DNA from: Lolium rigidum
Lineage: Eukaryota; Streptophyta; Magnoliopsida; Poales; Poaceae
Length of the DNA stretch: 64,000 bases
Assembly (NCBI RefSeq): GCF_022539505.1
Contig: NC_061511.1
Coordinates: forward strand, 32,374,620 to 32,438,619
Direction of reading: 5' to 3'
The notes under the pieces are model-generated. The model was not told the DNA's origin. It did no database searches and saw only the letters and a program-made list of their open reading frames with translations. The translations under genes and the position numbers were made by a program. This document shows, one piece after another, positions 10,740-21,088 of the stretch (positions are counted from its first letter, which is position 1; every line of letters starts with the position of its first letter).

Positions 10740-11196
10740 TCAGGCATTAAGAAAGTGAGGAGTAGGAGTGAGGGCAGTGGTCTGCGGCTGCTGTCGACGG
10801 TGGCTAGGACCTAGGACGTTGGTGTTATTTCTGCAACAGTAGCATAGATCCGCACGGATTAACATGCAATAGCCATGGACGAAACCAAGGTCTAGGCAAC
10901 ACCGCAGGCACTTGCCTGACCCTCTAAGGCAGTTGAACATGCAATTCACCTTTGGCACATCGCACACCATCTCGCCCCTTACAATCATATTTTTCGTCTC
11001 AACTGCATGTACCAAACAAGATTTGAATGAAATCAATGGGGCGACAATAAAATCTTCATATAAACTTTGAATAATATACCAATGGTTACGGAAGGCCATG
11101 AGAAGGACGACCAACAGGAACAACAATTTGTGAAACAAAATTTAAATACTCACGGGAGGCGATGAGAAAAACTAGGAACAACAATTGCTTGCCCAT
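10740..11196 (-). CDS. defensin-like (DEFL/LCR-type) secreted cysteine-rich peptide
   Basis: Two-exon model: exon 1 is 11196-11154 (MGKQLLFLVFLIAS, a hydrophobic signal sequence), the intron runs 11153-11003 with GTGAGT...TGCAG, and exon 2 is 11002-10740. The CDS is 306 nt (101 residues). Exon 2 carries ten cysteines in the pattern C-x6-C-x3-C-x6-C-x2-CC-x9-C-x7-C-x-CC. It includes a gamma-core-like GYCMLIRADLC and ends in a Gln/Thr/Pro-rich tail. Signal exon, phase-1 intron and cysteine exon are the usual layout of plant defensin-like genes. Such peptides are secreted and act in defence or pollen-pistil signalling; the role here is unknown. A second signal-like exon (11138-11090, MFHKLLFLLVVLLMAF) lies downstream, duplicates the first, ends in the same phase and would splice to the same acceptor (103 residues). 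The cysteine spacing is unusual, so the subfamily is uncertain. Confidence 0.6.
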
Positions 11197-11242
11197 CCTG
11201 TTATGTGGTAGCACGTACCTTCCTCTTGAATGAGACCAGAGT

Positions 11243-11268
11243 AAAATATAAATGTTGTATAAATAATC
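11243..11268 (-). promoter_or_regulatory. TATA-like elements upstream of the defensin-like gene
   Basis: On the minus strand the sequence reads ATTATTTATAC then CATTTATATTTT. The second lies about 50 bases before the proposed ATG, leaving room for a short leader. This is a positional inference only. Confidence 0.4.
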
Positions 11269-11299
11269 GGTGATTTGATTTATCGTTTTGGATTCTTAG

Positions 11300-11570
11300 G
11301 CTGGATCCTATATCTATATCTATAGGTACATCTATAACATTATACCTACATTAATATATGTATCTATATATGCATGTATAACACTATAAATGCATCAATA
11401 TCCATATGTACACCTATATCTATATCCATATTCATATCCATATCTATGTATACACATATATTTACATATATATCTATATCTATATCTACATATCAATATA
11501 TATCTACATCTATACTATATCTATACATATATCAATATCTACATCTATATCTACGCCTATATATATAGGA
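11300..11570 (+). repeat. compound TATATC/TACATA microsatellite with MITE-like edge
   Basis: Interrupted runs of (TATATC)n and variants. From 11566 the (TA)n is followed by AGGAAACTCAATTGGGGCA and CCATGGTG. This is the same style of (TA)n-flanked terminus as in the elements at 16.36-17.08 kb, suggesting a partial related MITE. Confidence 0.8.
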
Positions 11571-12204
11571 AACTCAATTGGGGCACCATGGTGTCCATGC
11601 TCCATACCTCACGACCATTAGATTGCATTAAGATCTGTGTCATTCCAGCAGTAGGCTGGGCTAATGGGTCTGCCCGTTAGTATTTTCTGATTAGGAAACA
11701 ATGAATGACTTCCTAATTAAAAGCTATGGTAACTGCTAGCCGTTTTGTTTTGGAAAGTTTTTCTCTGATGGCTTGCATGCAGGTATGTGAACAGTTCACG
11801 CTAGAATTTAAGGCTCCAAGATATTTGCCATTTAGAATACCTACAATTTAGGTATGTGCTGTTCCGTGAGCTGATATGACTTTTGTTAAAAAATTGCCGT
11901 GTGTTGGATGAATGACTTCCTATTGTATTTGAAAATAAAAGGGGTTGCATAATTATAATCTCTGGGTATGAAATATTTATTGTTTGCATCATACATGTAA
12001 TCTCTTCATGACATACGTAGAAAACTGTAGTATCTAGATATACCTAGAAATTGAATTTTGCACGGCCAAATTTTCTTAGGTATATGATACCCGATTAAAA
12101 TTGTTGGGTATATGTGTCTTAGGTATGCATCTACGCGCAATTGGTTTTAGGGTATGATACCTACAAAAATTATGTCTATGTGCCAATAAGTATGTGAGTA
12201 TGAT
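11571..12204. other. no gene; left flank of the satellite block
   Basis: AT-rich. It contains early diverged copies of satellite words (GAGGTATGT...GTGAGCTGATATG at about 11850, and CATACGTAGAAAAC at about 12010), so the block's influence begins before its ordered part. Confidence 0.45.
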
Positions 12205-12805
12205 ATCTAAGAGCAACTCCAACATGCACGGTAAAACGCACCCGTGCGGAAGAAACCACCAACTTAGTGCGTACGCGGGAGGTTGACACGCTCCAGCAGA
12301 CGCACGAAAATAGAGCGTGCGGAAATTTGTTTGTCGTGCGAGGCAAAAAGCGGCAACAATTGAGCTAGATTTACCGCTCTGGCTCTAGCTTGCGGGAAAA
12401 AATGAGAGCGCGCACACACCAACCCCTCCACCGCCGAAGCACGCCACTCTAAATCCTCCCCTCCCTGGCAACGTGCCTCCGCTCCGAAGCTTCTCCGGCT
12501 ACCATGGAGTGCGCTCCTTGGCAGGCAACTTCTACGCCGAGATCCACATCGCTGGCTACCGCCTGACCCTCGGGACCTTCGAGACCGCGAGGAAAATTAC
12601 CTAGAAAATTCTTGGGTATATGCATATACCTTGAAAATTCTTGGGTATAGACATACCTAGAAAATTCTTGGTTATAGACATACCTAGAAATTTACTGGAT
12701 ATATACATACCTACAAATTCTTGGGTTTAGACATACCTAGAAAATTCTTGGGTATATGATACCCAGTTAAAATCGTTGGATACAAGAATTGGGTTTCCTA
12801 TGTTG
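12205..12805 (+). repeat. ~600-bp direct repeat, copy A
   Basis: It starts ATCTAAGAGCAACTCCAAC and runs through an AP2-like fragment into TAGAAAATTCTTGGGTAT short repeats. The same sequence recurs from 14341 at an offset of 2136 bp, with point changes and a small indel. The GAGCAACTCCAAC start is a style seen at grass class II element ends, but no matching inverted end was found. Confidence 0.85.
12473..12595 (+). pseudogene. captured AP2/ERF-domain gene fragment, copy A
   Basis: In one frame the sequence reads PPLRSFSGYHGVR, then NFYAEIHIAGYRLTLGTF and ETAR. This matches the first two strands of an AP2/ERF DNA-binding domain (YxGVR...FYAEI...RLxLGTFxTA). The initiator position is GTG, the domain is cut before the AARAYD helix, and satellite sequence follows directly. 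It is therefore a non-functional capture of a gene's 5' end, probably from the short grass AP2 proteins that begin MPPR...SGYRGVR. The family identity rests on motif recognition. Confidence 0.7.
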
Positions 12806-14150
12806 GGTATATGATATCCGGCGAATATTGGTGGATATATGGTACCTGGTGAAAATCGTTAAGTAAATGAGACAGTAAAACTTTATTGGGTATATGATAC
12901 ATGGTAAAAAAAAATCGTTGCATAGAAGAGGTGGGATTCCTATGTTGGGTATATGATATCCGGCGACTATTGGTGGATATATGGTACCCGTGAATATCGT
13001 TAGGTATATGAGACGGTAAAGTTTATTGGGTATATGATACCCGGTAAAAAATATTGGATAATGGGGTGTGGTACCCGTGTTGGGTATCTGATACTCGGTT
13101 AAAATCGTTGGCTATATAAACCTTGTAGAATAATTGGAACTGAGGTATGTTTTATACGTGAGCTGATATGCCTTTTTTTCAAATAATTATGATAGTTTGT
13201 GTACCCGATAAGTATGTAAGTATAGAGGGTACCATGATAACATTTTCTGGGTATGTGATTTTTCTTAGACTGTATCATAGACATCCTTTCTTGGTTAGGA
13301 CATACCTAGAAAATTATTGGATATACACATACCTACAAATTCTTGGGTATATACATACCTAGAAAATTCTTGGGTATATGATACCCAATTATTATCATTG
13401 GATACAAGAGGTGGGTTTCCTATGTTGGGTATATGGTATCCGATGAATATTGTTGGATATATGGTACCCGGTGAAAATCGTTAGGAATATGAGTCAGGAA
13501 AACTTATTGGGTATATGATACCTGGTAAAAAATCGTTGGATACAGGAGGTGGGATTCCTTTGTTGGGTATATGATATCCGGTGAATATCGGTGGATATAT
13601 GGTATCCGATGAAAATCGTTAGGTATATGAGATAGTAAAAGTTTATTGGGTATATGATACAAGGTAAAAAAAACCGTTGGATACAAGAGGTGGGGTTCCA
13701 TGTTGGGTATATGATATCCAGTGACCATTGGTGGATATGGTACCAGGTGAAGATCGTTAGGTATATGAGACAGTAAAAGTTTATTGGGTATACGATACCC
13801 GGTAAAAAAATATTGGATAATGGGGTGTTCTATCCGTGTTGGGTATATGATACCCAGTTAAAATCGTTGGCTATATAAACCTTGTTAAATAATTGGAATT
13901 GAGGTATGTTTACACGTGAGCTGATATGCCATTTTAATTTTTTCAAATAATTATGGTAGTTTGTGTACCGATAAGTATGTAAGTATAGAGGGTTCCATGA
14001 TAACATTTTATGGGTATGTGATTTTTCTTAGGTTGTATCGCACACGTAATTTCTTTGTTAGGACATACCTAGAAATTTCTTGGACAAAGACATACCTACA
14101 AATTATTTGGTATAGACATACCTAAAAAAATCTTGGGTATATCCAACATC
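12596..14150 (+). repeat. satellite-like block: ~139-bp units in ~758-bp higher-order repeat
   Basis: The word TTGGGTATATGATATCC recurs at about 12802, 12941, 13421, 13560 and 13700, giving ~139-bp steps. Larger segments (for example GTGAGCTGATATGCC at about 13155 and 13913) recur at ~758 bp. Between them are short ~25-30-bp repeats of CATACCTAGAAAATTCTTGG. No coding frame was found. Confidence 0.9.
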
Positions 14151-14340
14151 ATGGGGACGCGTCTAGAGCAGAGGGACGCGACGGTTAGCGTGATGGTGGT
14201 CTACACCTTAAGAGCTAGTGGCTTGGGCCTAGATCTTTGAGTGGCAAGGGGGCGGACGCTCGGGTTGCGGAACCGCTTTTCGTTTCGGCCGCGGCGCTAC
14301 TCGGTTGCTGCATCGAGATCCAATCAGTGCCGGGTATGGA

Positions 14341-14943
14341 ATCTAAGAGCAACTCCAACATGCACGGTAAAACGCACCCGTGCGGAAGAAACCACCAACT
14401 TAGTGCGTACGCGGGAGGTTGACACGCTCCAGCAGACGCGCGAACATAGAGCGTGCGGAAATTTGTTTGCCGTGCGCGGCAAAAACGGCAACACGTGCGC
14501 TAGATTTACCGCTCTGGCTCTAGCTCGCGGGAAAAAATGAGAGCGCGCACACACCAACCCCTCCACCACCGAAGCACGCCACTCTAAATCCTCCCCTCCC
14601 TGGCGACGTGTCTCCGCTCGGAAGCTCCTCCGGCTACCATGGAGTGCGCGCCTGTTTGGCGGGCAACTTCTATGCCAAGATCCGCGTCGCTGGCTACCGG
14701 CTGACCCTCGGGACCTTCGAGATCGCGTGGCAAATTACCTAGAAAATTCTTGGGTATATGCATATACCTTGAAAATTCTTGGGTATAGACATACCTAGAA
14801 AATTCTTGGTTATAGACGTACCTAGAAGTTTATTGGATATATATATATACATACCTACAAATTCTTGGGTTTAGATATACCTAGAAAATTCTTGGGTATA
14901 TGGGTATAAAATCATTGGATACAAGAAGTGGGTTTCCTATGGT
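14341..14943 (+). repeat. ~600-bp direct repeat, copy B
   Basis: Second copy of the repeat at 12205, starting ATCTAAGAGCAACTCCAAC. It differs from copy A by scattered substitutions and several indels. The two copies bracket the satellite block. About 190 bp just before it (14150-14340) is GC-rich and has no counterpart before copy A. Confidence 0.85.
14608..14730 (+). pseudogene. captured AP2/ERF-domain gene fragment, copy B
   Basis: Same fragment as copy A with its own changes. It has one extra codon before the conserved AGN, reads FYAKIRVAGYRLTLGTFE, and again breaks off into satellite sequence. Because it lies inside the direct repeat, it was duplicated with the repeat rather than captured twice. 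Confidence 0.68.
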
Positions 14944-15773
14944 GCGTATTTAATGATACCAAGAATTATCGAGTGATGCACTCTTTTTCTTCGTCGATAG
15001 CTACCACCATGGGTAAATAGAGTTTATGGTCTAGATTGGGTAACTGCTAGACGAAAATTTAAGAGAATAGTTTATACCAGAAAATTGCAAGCTTTTTGTT
15101 GAAAAAATTGAGCCATCAAGACAGAAGAGAGAACATACATTAATTTATTATACGCAGATTTATCACTTCAAACAGCATTCATATTAAATCGATAAAAGAA
15201 TCAACTCATGATGCACGATTAAAAAGGAGAGATTACAGGTGTGATTGCATTCCGCGTCATAAACGACACAATGGAATGGAAAACATGTTCTTTCGAAGAG
15301 GCGAAATGAAATCTTTGAATCACATGCATCATGTACAAGTGTCTCGTCTACAGCAGCATGTACTCAGCTGGGCTTGTTTCATCAATGATAAGTAACTCGT
15401 CCAAGGCCAACAACACATTGCTACCCCGAGCAGTATTGTCATCCCACATGGTATGTCCATACCTACATTCACAAACCAACAATTGTTACATACGATAGAC
15501 ATAGTTTTCAGAAAGTAGTCAAATGAGTTCATCTTCATAATCATCTGGATGAGATCTGCATATATGCAACACAAAGTGCTGATTTGCCCAATTGACAGGA
15601 AAATTAAACAGACCAATTGACTCATACATACCTCGTTCAACCCATCTCACTGGGAGATAAGACAAATTTGTAGAGAAAAAACGCTAAGAACACAAAATCA
15701 TTTGGCTCAACTGGTGGTGGAAGATCCATCGCCCGGCCGGCTACCACATCTGCATGCCCTTGGTACGAACGTT
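14944..15773. other. AT-rich region with one exon-like minus-strand fragment
   Basis: Most of it shows nothing. At 15348-15462 (minus) a possible last exon follows a TTGTGAATGTAG acceptor and reads HTMWDDNTARGSNVLLALDE, continuing through LLIIDETSPAEYMLL to a stop. The composition looks like real protein, but the family was not recognised and the upstream exon could not be joined in frame. It may be a captured gene end. Confidence 0.3.
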
Positions 15774-16091
15774 GGACTGGGATCCGGTGACTTGCCATGG
15801 GCGAGTCACCAATGAACAGTACCCTGCCTTGATCCTATTTCTTGACCGTTGGATCCAAAATTCATGGCCAGATGAACATAAACAGTCACTGCTACAGGAA
15901 CCATCTACAGGTCATTGCTACAGAGGCATCTGCTACGCAGCATAAACAATATTTTTTCTACAGGCCAATCTACAGTGTCCTTGCTACGATATTTAATCTG
16001 GTCCATCCATGTTTGATCCAACAGCTAAAGCAGCAAGGCACGGTACTGTACATGTGTGACTCGCCCGTGGCAAGTCACCGGATCCTAGCCC
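15774..16091. mobile_element. Mutator-type MITE, 318 bp
   Basis: The ends are inverted repeats: left GGACTGGGATCCGGTGAC, and right, when reversed, GGGCTAGGATCCGGTGAC. Similarity continues through CTTGCCA(T/C)GGGCGAGTCAC, about 36 bp in all. It is flanked by a perfect 9-bp duplication ACGAACGTT (15765-15773 and 16092-16100), the signature size of Mutator-like elements. The interior has repeated TGCTACAG words and no coding frame. Confidence 0.9.
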
Positions 16092-16356
16092 ACGAACGTT
16101 ATGAATGGAGAGGTTAAATAGTAGCAGGTTGGTTTTAAAATAAGGAAACACATTAAATCAGACTTGCCCATTTTTTTGGAAACAACTCAAACTTTGATAC
16201 AATGTCATGTATGGAAGGTCCCGCATGAAAATTAATTAGGAAACAAATCAAATGCTGGTCTAGACTTGCTCGAAATAAAATGCACAAATGCTGGTCTATG
16301 TTAAAAATACCCGTATGCTTGCTGCAATTTCTAAAACGATCAAACGGCTCACGGTT

Positions 16357-16576
16357 CTGGTGCCATGGTGCCCAGGCACCATACATCATGACCGTACAAT
16401 TACATCGTGGGTGCCTGATTGCATCATAGGTGTATAAATGAGAGAAAACACTTTCCAAATATCAGCAGGAGAGACAATGCACTTTCCAATTAACAAAAAC
16501 AGAGACAAATCACTTCCCATTTTGTTGTGCAGGTTTCCTTTTATGATTCATGGTGCCCGAGGCACCATGGTGCACC

Positions 16577-16578
<2 letters not shown>
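16357..16578. mobile_element. short TIR element next to a (TA)n tract
   Basis: The ends read CTGGTGCCATGGTGCCC and, reversed, CTGGTGCACCATGGTGCC. The interior has no coding frame. The right end abuts (TA)n. A target duplication could not be defined. It is related by its ends to the partial element at about 11570. Confidence 0.65.

Positions 16579-16639
<61 letters not shown>
16579..16639. repeat. (TA)n microsatellite
   Basis: About 30 uninterrupted TA units between two MITEs. Confidence 0.98.
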
Positions 16640-16641
<2 letters not shown>

Positions 16642-17011
16642 ATAAATACTTCCTACCCCTGGGTGTAGTTACACCCATGTCTAATATACTACCATACGGA
16701 AGTATATATGATACTTTATCAGTTTGAGTATGTTCGTATACTATATCTAAGATACTCCAAATCAAGTTTTGTGAAAAAAATGCAAGTGAACACATAGTTT
16801 GCACTATATATCCAAAATACATGCATATGTATACGTATAAAATGAGTCTACGTAAAAAAATGTACATACTGCGTGCAAAGTAGTATATATACTTCCAAAA
16901 TAGTTTTTATACTTCATACTACATGTACATACTCTCCGGTATGATAGATACTCTCTAGATTATGAGAAACACGCGTGGGTGTAACTACACCCGGGTGTAG
17001 TATGAATATGT

Positions 17012-17013
<2 letters not shown>
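16640..17013. mobile_element. (TA)n-embedded TIR MITE, Micron-like
   Basis: The ends are inverted: left GGATAAATACTTCCTACCCC then TGGGTGTAGTTACACCCA, and right TGGGTGTAACTACACCC then GGGTGTAGTATGAATATGTCC. Both flanks are long (TA)n tracts. Insertion into TA microsatellites is the known habit of rice Micron elements; the family label here is by analogy. There is no coding content. Confidence 0.75.

Positions 17014-17081
<68 letters not shown>
17014..17081. repeat. (TA)n microsatellite
   Basis: About 34 TA units flanking the MITE on its right. Confidence 0.98.
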
Positions 17082-17085
<4 letters not shown>

Positions 17086-17269
17086 AAAGAGGGTTTTATT
17101 ACCTAAAAGTTTTAAGCATAACACGTGGCTTTTGCATAACTCCCGATCCAAACAATACAAAAACAAAATATTGAGCCTCCCTACAACTAATCATGAAAGG
17201 AACTGTCATGCCTCAAGATCGGGCCAGGACGAGATAGCCGCCGCGCACCAATAAATCGAGAGGCCATTA

Positions 17270-18219
17270 TGTTGAATATATTAGCAAATTTCCCCATGAT
17301 TTAATCAAAGAAAACAGTAGATAAAACATGACTAAAAAGTTTGAGACTAAACTAGTCATGCAAATCACCATAGAATAAAGGAGCAACAAGTCTAAACAGA
17401 TTGATAAGAGCAATGTGTTTCCTGACAATGAGCCTCGAACATGTTGCTAGGAGAAGGAAGAACATCATGATCTCATAAAAGGAAGGCAAGAACACATACG
17501 GTCCGGAAGAGGAACCAGCGGTGGTGTTGTCGCCGTTGAGAGCCATGTCGGCCGAAGAGGTTGCCGATGTCTGGGGAAGAAGTCGTCGTTGGGAAAGTTG
17601 TCGTCGGCCTCCGTGTCGATGTCGAAGTCAGCAGTCGCGCTAGACCGCTCCCCAAAAACCTTATCGCCTCTCTCCCGTACAGGATCACAAGAGACGGGGT
17701 TCCGGAGGCCTGTTGTCCCGTCCAGCGGTGCACGCCGGTAGACGGGATGGAGAAGTCTTGAGCGGCGGCGCAAAGCTCTGGAACCGAGTGGTAGGCGGCA
17801 CAGAGAGAGGAGCTGAACAGTCGTATTCAAACCCACTAAAAAAATGTTTCAGATTCTTGTGTCTGTTCGTATACCCATTCGTGAGTGGCAAAAAGAAAGA
17901 GAGAGAGGCTCTCGGCTCGAGGCATTCCCGCAACCCGCGGCGCGACGCGACGTGTCGTGACGAGGCGAGCGAGCGGCGGCGGCGTCGGAGGAGGAGCGCG
18001 TGTGTGGTCAGCTCCTATTTCCTCCTATTATTTCTCTCATACAAATGGTATGAAGCGCTCTCCTTATAAGCTGCTCCAACTCTTCTTCAACTAGCAATGT
18101 GGGACTAAACTTTTGTCCCACCCCTACCATGCATGAATGGGCCATGTGGGCCTCTAGGATTTATTAGGAATTTCTGGAATATTTATTGTATTGGTCCAAT
18201 ATGGGCCAAAATTCCAACA
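17270..18219 (-). repeat. 3' LTR of the degenerate copia
   Basis: About 950 bp. Minus-strand start TGTTGGAATTTTGG, end ATATTCAACA. Relative to the 5' LTR it has ~155 bp extra (about 17600-17755) and lacks ~125 bp that includes the TATA box. Confidence 0.9.
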
Positions 18220-18220
18220 A

Positions 18221-18232
18221 TCCCCCACCAGA
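18221..18232 (-). promoter_or_regulatory. polypurine tract of the degenerate copia
   Basis: On the minus strand GGTGGGGGAT lies immediately before the TGTTGG start of the 3' LTR, the expected second-strand primer position. Confidence 0.8.
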
Positions 18233-18419
18233 TCCTAGAGGCACATAGAATTTGCCTTTGGTTCTAAAACATTGTTTTATATACCGGTACTATAGCGAAG
18301 ACTGTTAAGTTAAACTTTCGCCAGAACTCTATGCTACACTAGACTGCTACTTGAACAGTGGACTAAGCCTTGAACTGCAAGTTTTCTGGTAGTACTCTAA
18401 TGGTAGTCAATCTAGCTAC

Positions 18420-21070
18420 AGGTGAGTACGTATCAAAGAAGTCTTCACCTTCATTTTGGGTATAACCCTTGGCCACAAGCCATGCCTTGTACTTTTCAAT
18501 TGTACCATCAATTAAACACCCATTTACATCCTACGAGTTTGCACCCATAAGGACGATCAGTAATCTCCCAAGTTCCATTAGCCAAAATGGAATCCATCTC
18601 ACTTCGGATAGCTTCCTTCCAGTAGTCAGCATCTGGAGATGCATAGGCTTCTGAAATAGAAGTGGGAGTGTCATCCACGAGATACACAATGAAATCATTA
18701 CCAAAGGACTTCGCAGTCCTCTGTCTCTTACTCCTTTTAGGAGCTTCATTGTTATCCTCCTCGGGATTCTCAAGGTGTTGTATCGGAATGGTGGATTCAG
18801 GAATTGTAGCGAATTCTTAGATAGATGTACTAGGCATCCCCTGATTCGATGAGTTGGGCATATCCTTCATGGGAAATATATCCTCAAAGAAAGTCGCATC
18901 ATTTGACTCCATGATTGTACCAACATGCATGTCGGATACCTCAGACTTTACTATCAAGAATCTATAGCCAATGCTATGAAAAGCATAGCCCAGAAAAACA
19001 CAATCGACAGTTTTTGGTCCAAGCTTGCGCTTCTTGGGAATTGGCACATTGATTTTAGCCAAACATCCCCAAGTCCGTAGGTAAGAGAGTTTCAATTTTT
19101 CTTCTCCCATTCTTCGAATGGAGTTATCTCCTTATTCTTTGTGGGAACTCGGTTTAGGACATGCCACGCAGTCAATATCGCCTCCCCCCACCATACCTTC
19201 GAGAGACCCGATGTGTCTAACATGGCGTTAACCAAATCAGTTAGAGTGCGGTTCTTTCTTTCGGCCACCCCATTTGACTGAGGTGAGTAGGGAGGCGTCC
19301 TCTGATGGATTATACCATGTTCCGCACAGAATGAGTCAAACTGATTGGAGAAATAATCTCCACCACGATCAGACCTAAGCCGCTTGATCTTTCGTTCAAG
19401 TTGATTTTCTGTTTCAGCTTTATAGATTTTGAAGAAACTTAATGCCTCATCTTTCGATTTCAGAAGATACACATAACAATATCTAGTTGAGTCATCAATC
19501 AACGTCATGAAGTATTTCTTTCCACCTTTTGTCAACACACCATTCATCTCGCAAATATCTGAATGTATTAGTTCTAGAGGTGCCAAATTTCTTACCTCCG
19601 CAACCGTATGAGACTTGCGAGGTTGCTTAGCTTGAACACACACTTGACACTTAGAACCCTTTACATTAGTGAAACTCGGAATTAAATTCAGTTTAGCTAG
19701 CCGCGTCATACAACCAAAATTAACATGACAAAGACGTGAATGCCAAACATTTGTCTCAATGTTGGTGCAAATATGATTAACAACTTTATTACAAACGTCC
19801 GACGGGGATAGGCGGAACAAACCTCCGCACTCATAGCCTTTACCAACAAAGGTTCCAAATTTTGACACAACAAATTTATTGGACTCAAACACAATCTTGT
19901 AGCCATCACGACACAGAAGCGATCCGCTAACAAGATTTTTATTGATAGAAGGGACATGATGCACGTTCTTCAGGCGCACGATCTTCCCCGAAGTGAACTT
20001 CAGATCGACCGTACCAACACCATGAACAGTAGCATGCGAGCCGTTGCCCATCAACACGGTTGAAGTCCCTGCGACCTGATAAGAAGAGAACATGGAGATA
20101 TCAGCACAAACGTGTACATTGGCACCTGTGTCAATCCACCATTCAGGAGAATGACATATTGAAAGAACAGTAGGAAATATACCATACCCAGCATCCTTCA
20201 ACTCAGTGTCTCCAATGACAACATTGGCCGTCTTGCCGCCCTTTCCTTGCTGACGCTTGTCAAAGCGGTTTGGGCAATTGGGAGCCCAATGATCAGGATC
20301 ACCACAGACGTGGCATACTCCTTTCTTCTTATCGGCCTTCCTTTGAAATTGGTAGACCGTGAGGCCTTGTTCTTCCCATCAAATTTTCCTTTGCCATCAT
20401 ACTTGTTCTTGTTCTTGGACTTGTAGGATTGGAAGTTCTTCTTCTGTACCAAGTTGGCACTAGAACCTCCCTCAACACCTCGAGCACGTGTGTCTTTTGC
20501 CCTTGCCTTTTCTTCCACGTCAAGAGACCCAATGAGATCCGTAGTGGAGAAATCTTGTCTCTTGTGCTTCAGAAGTAGCAAAATTCCTCCATGAAGGAGG
20601 AAGCTTGGCAACGATACCTCCGGCAATAAACTTGTCCGGCAACACACAAGTGAACTGCTCAAGTTCCTTAGTAATGGACTGTATCTCATGAGCCTGCTCA
20701 ATGATGGAGCGCTCATTAGTCATCTTGAAGTCATAAAATTGTTCCATGACATACAGTTCACTACCCGCATCCGAGACCTCAAACTTGGCCTCGATTGCGT
20801 CCCACATATCCTTGCCCGTAGAGATGGACAAATACGAGTCAACAATGTTCTCGCCAAGAACGCTGATGATAGCACCCCTCGGAAGGGTGTCGGCATCCTC
20901 AAAAGCTTTCTCCTCGAGGGGAGTAAGCTCTCCTTCATGCTTGCCCTTAGTGGTGTCAAAGCATCTCATGGTTGTAAGCCAGAGAATAGCTCTCGCACGC
21001 CACCTCTTGTAATTCACGCCCTCGAAAGGAGGAGGCTTAAGAGATGAAGCAAAGCTAACCGGGGAATAAT
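18420..21070 (-). pseudogene. copia gag-pol pseudogene
   Basis: Reading minus: gag with the blocks KPPPFEGVNYKRWRARAIL and CVLPDKFIAGGIVAKLPPSW; a frameshift near 20578; a Lys-rich linker; a second shift near 20345; then a CCHC knuckle CHVCGDPDHWAPNC and the protease motif WWIDTGANVHVC. Integrase follows with Asp in HSDICEMNG, Asp in LRSDRGGDYF and Glu in QSNGVAERKN (frame 20201-19092). A shift near 19105 leads to a segment ending at an in-frame stop at 18817. After it come residual reverse-transcriptase blocks (DYWKEAIRSEMDSIL, CKWVFN), then a 17-nt deletion and a jump to 3' UTR. The palm motif YVDD is absent. This Triticeae-type copia gag was recognised by block order. Confidence 0.9.
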
Positions 21071-21088
21071 GCCTATAAGGTCTTTGGA

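Noticed and set aside
12596..14150. CRISPR-like regularly spaced repeats
   Set aside because: Spacers are themselves repeated and the array is hierarchical at 139 and 758 bp in a plant genome without cas genes. It is satellite-like.
17352..17546. ORF beginning MALNGDNTTAGSSSG in the copia LTR, also at 21245-21619
   Set aside because: It lies wholly inside the LTR in both copies, and its downstream part is LTR end sequence, not gag.
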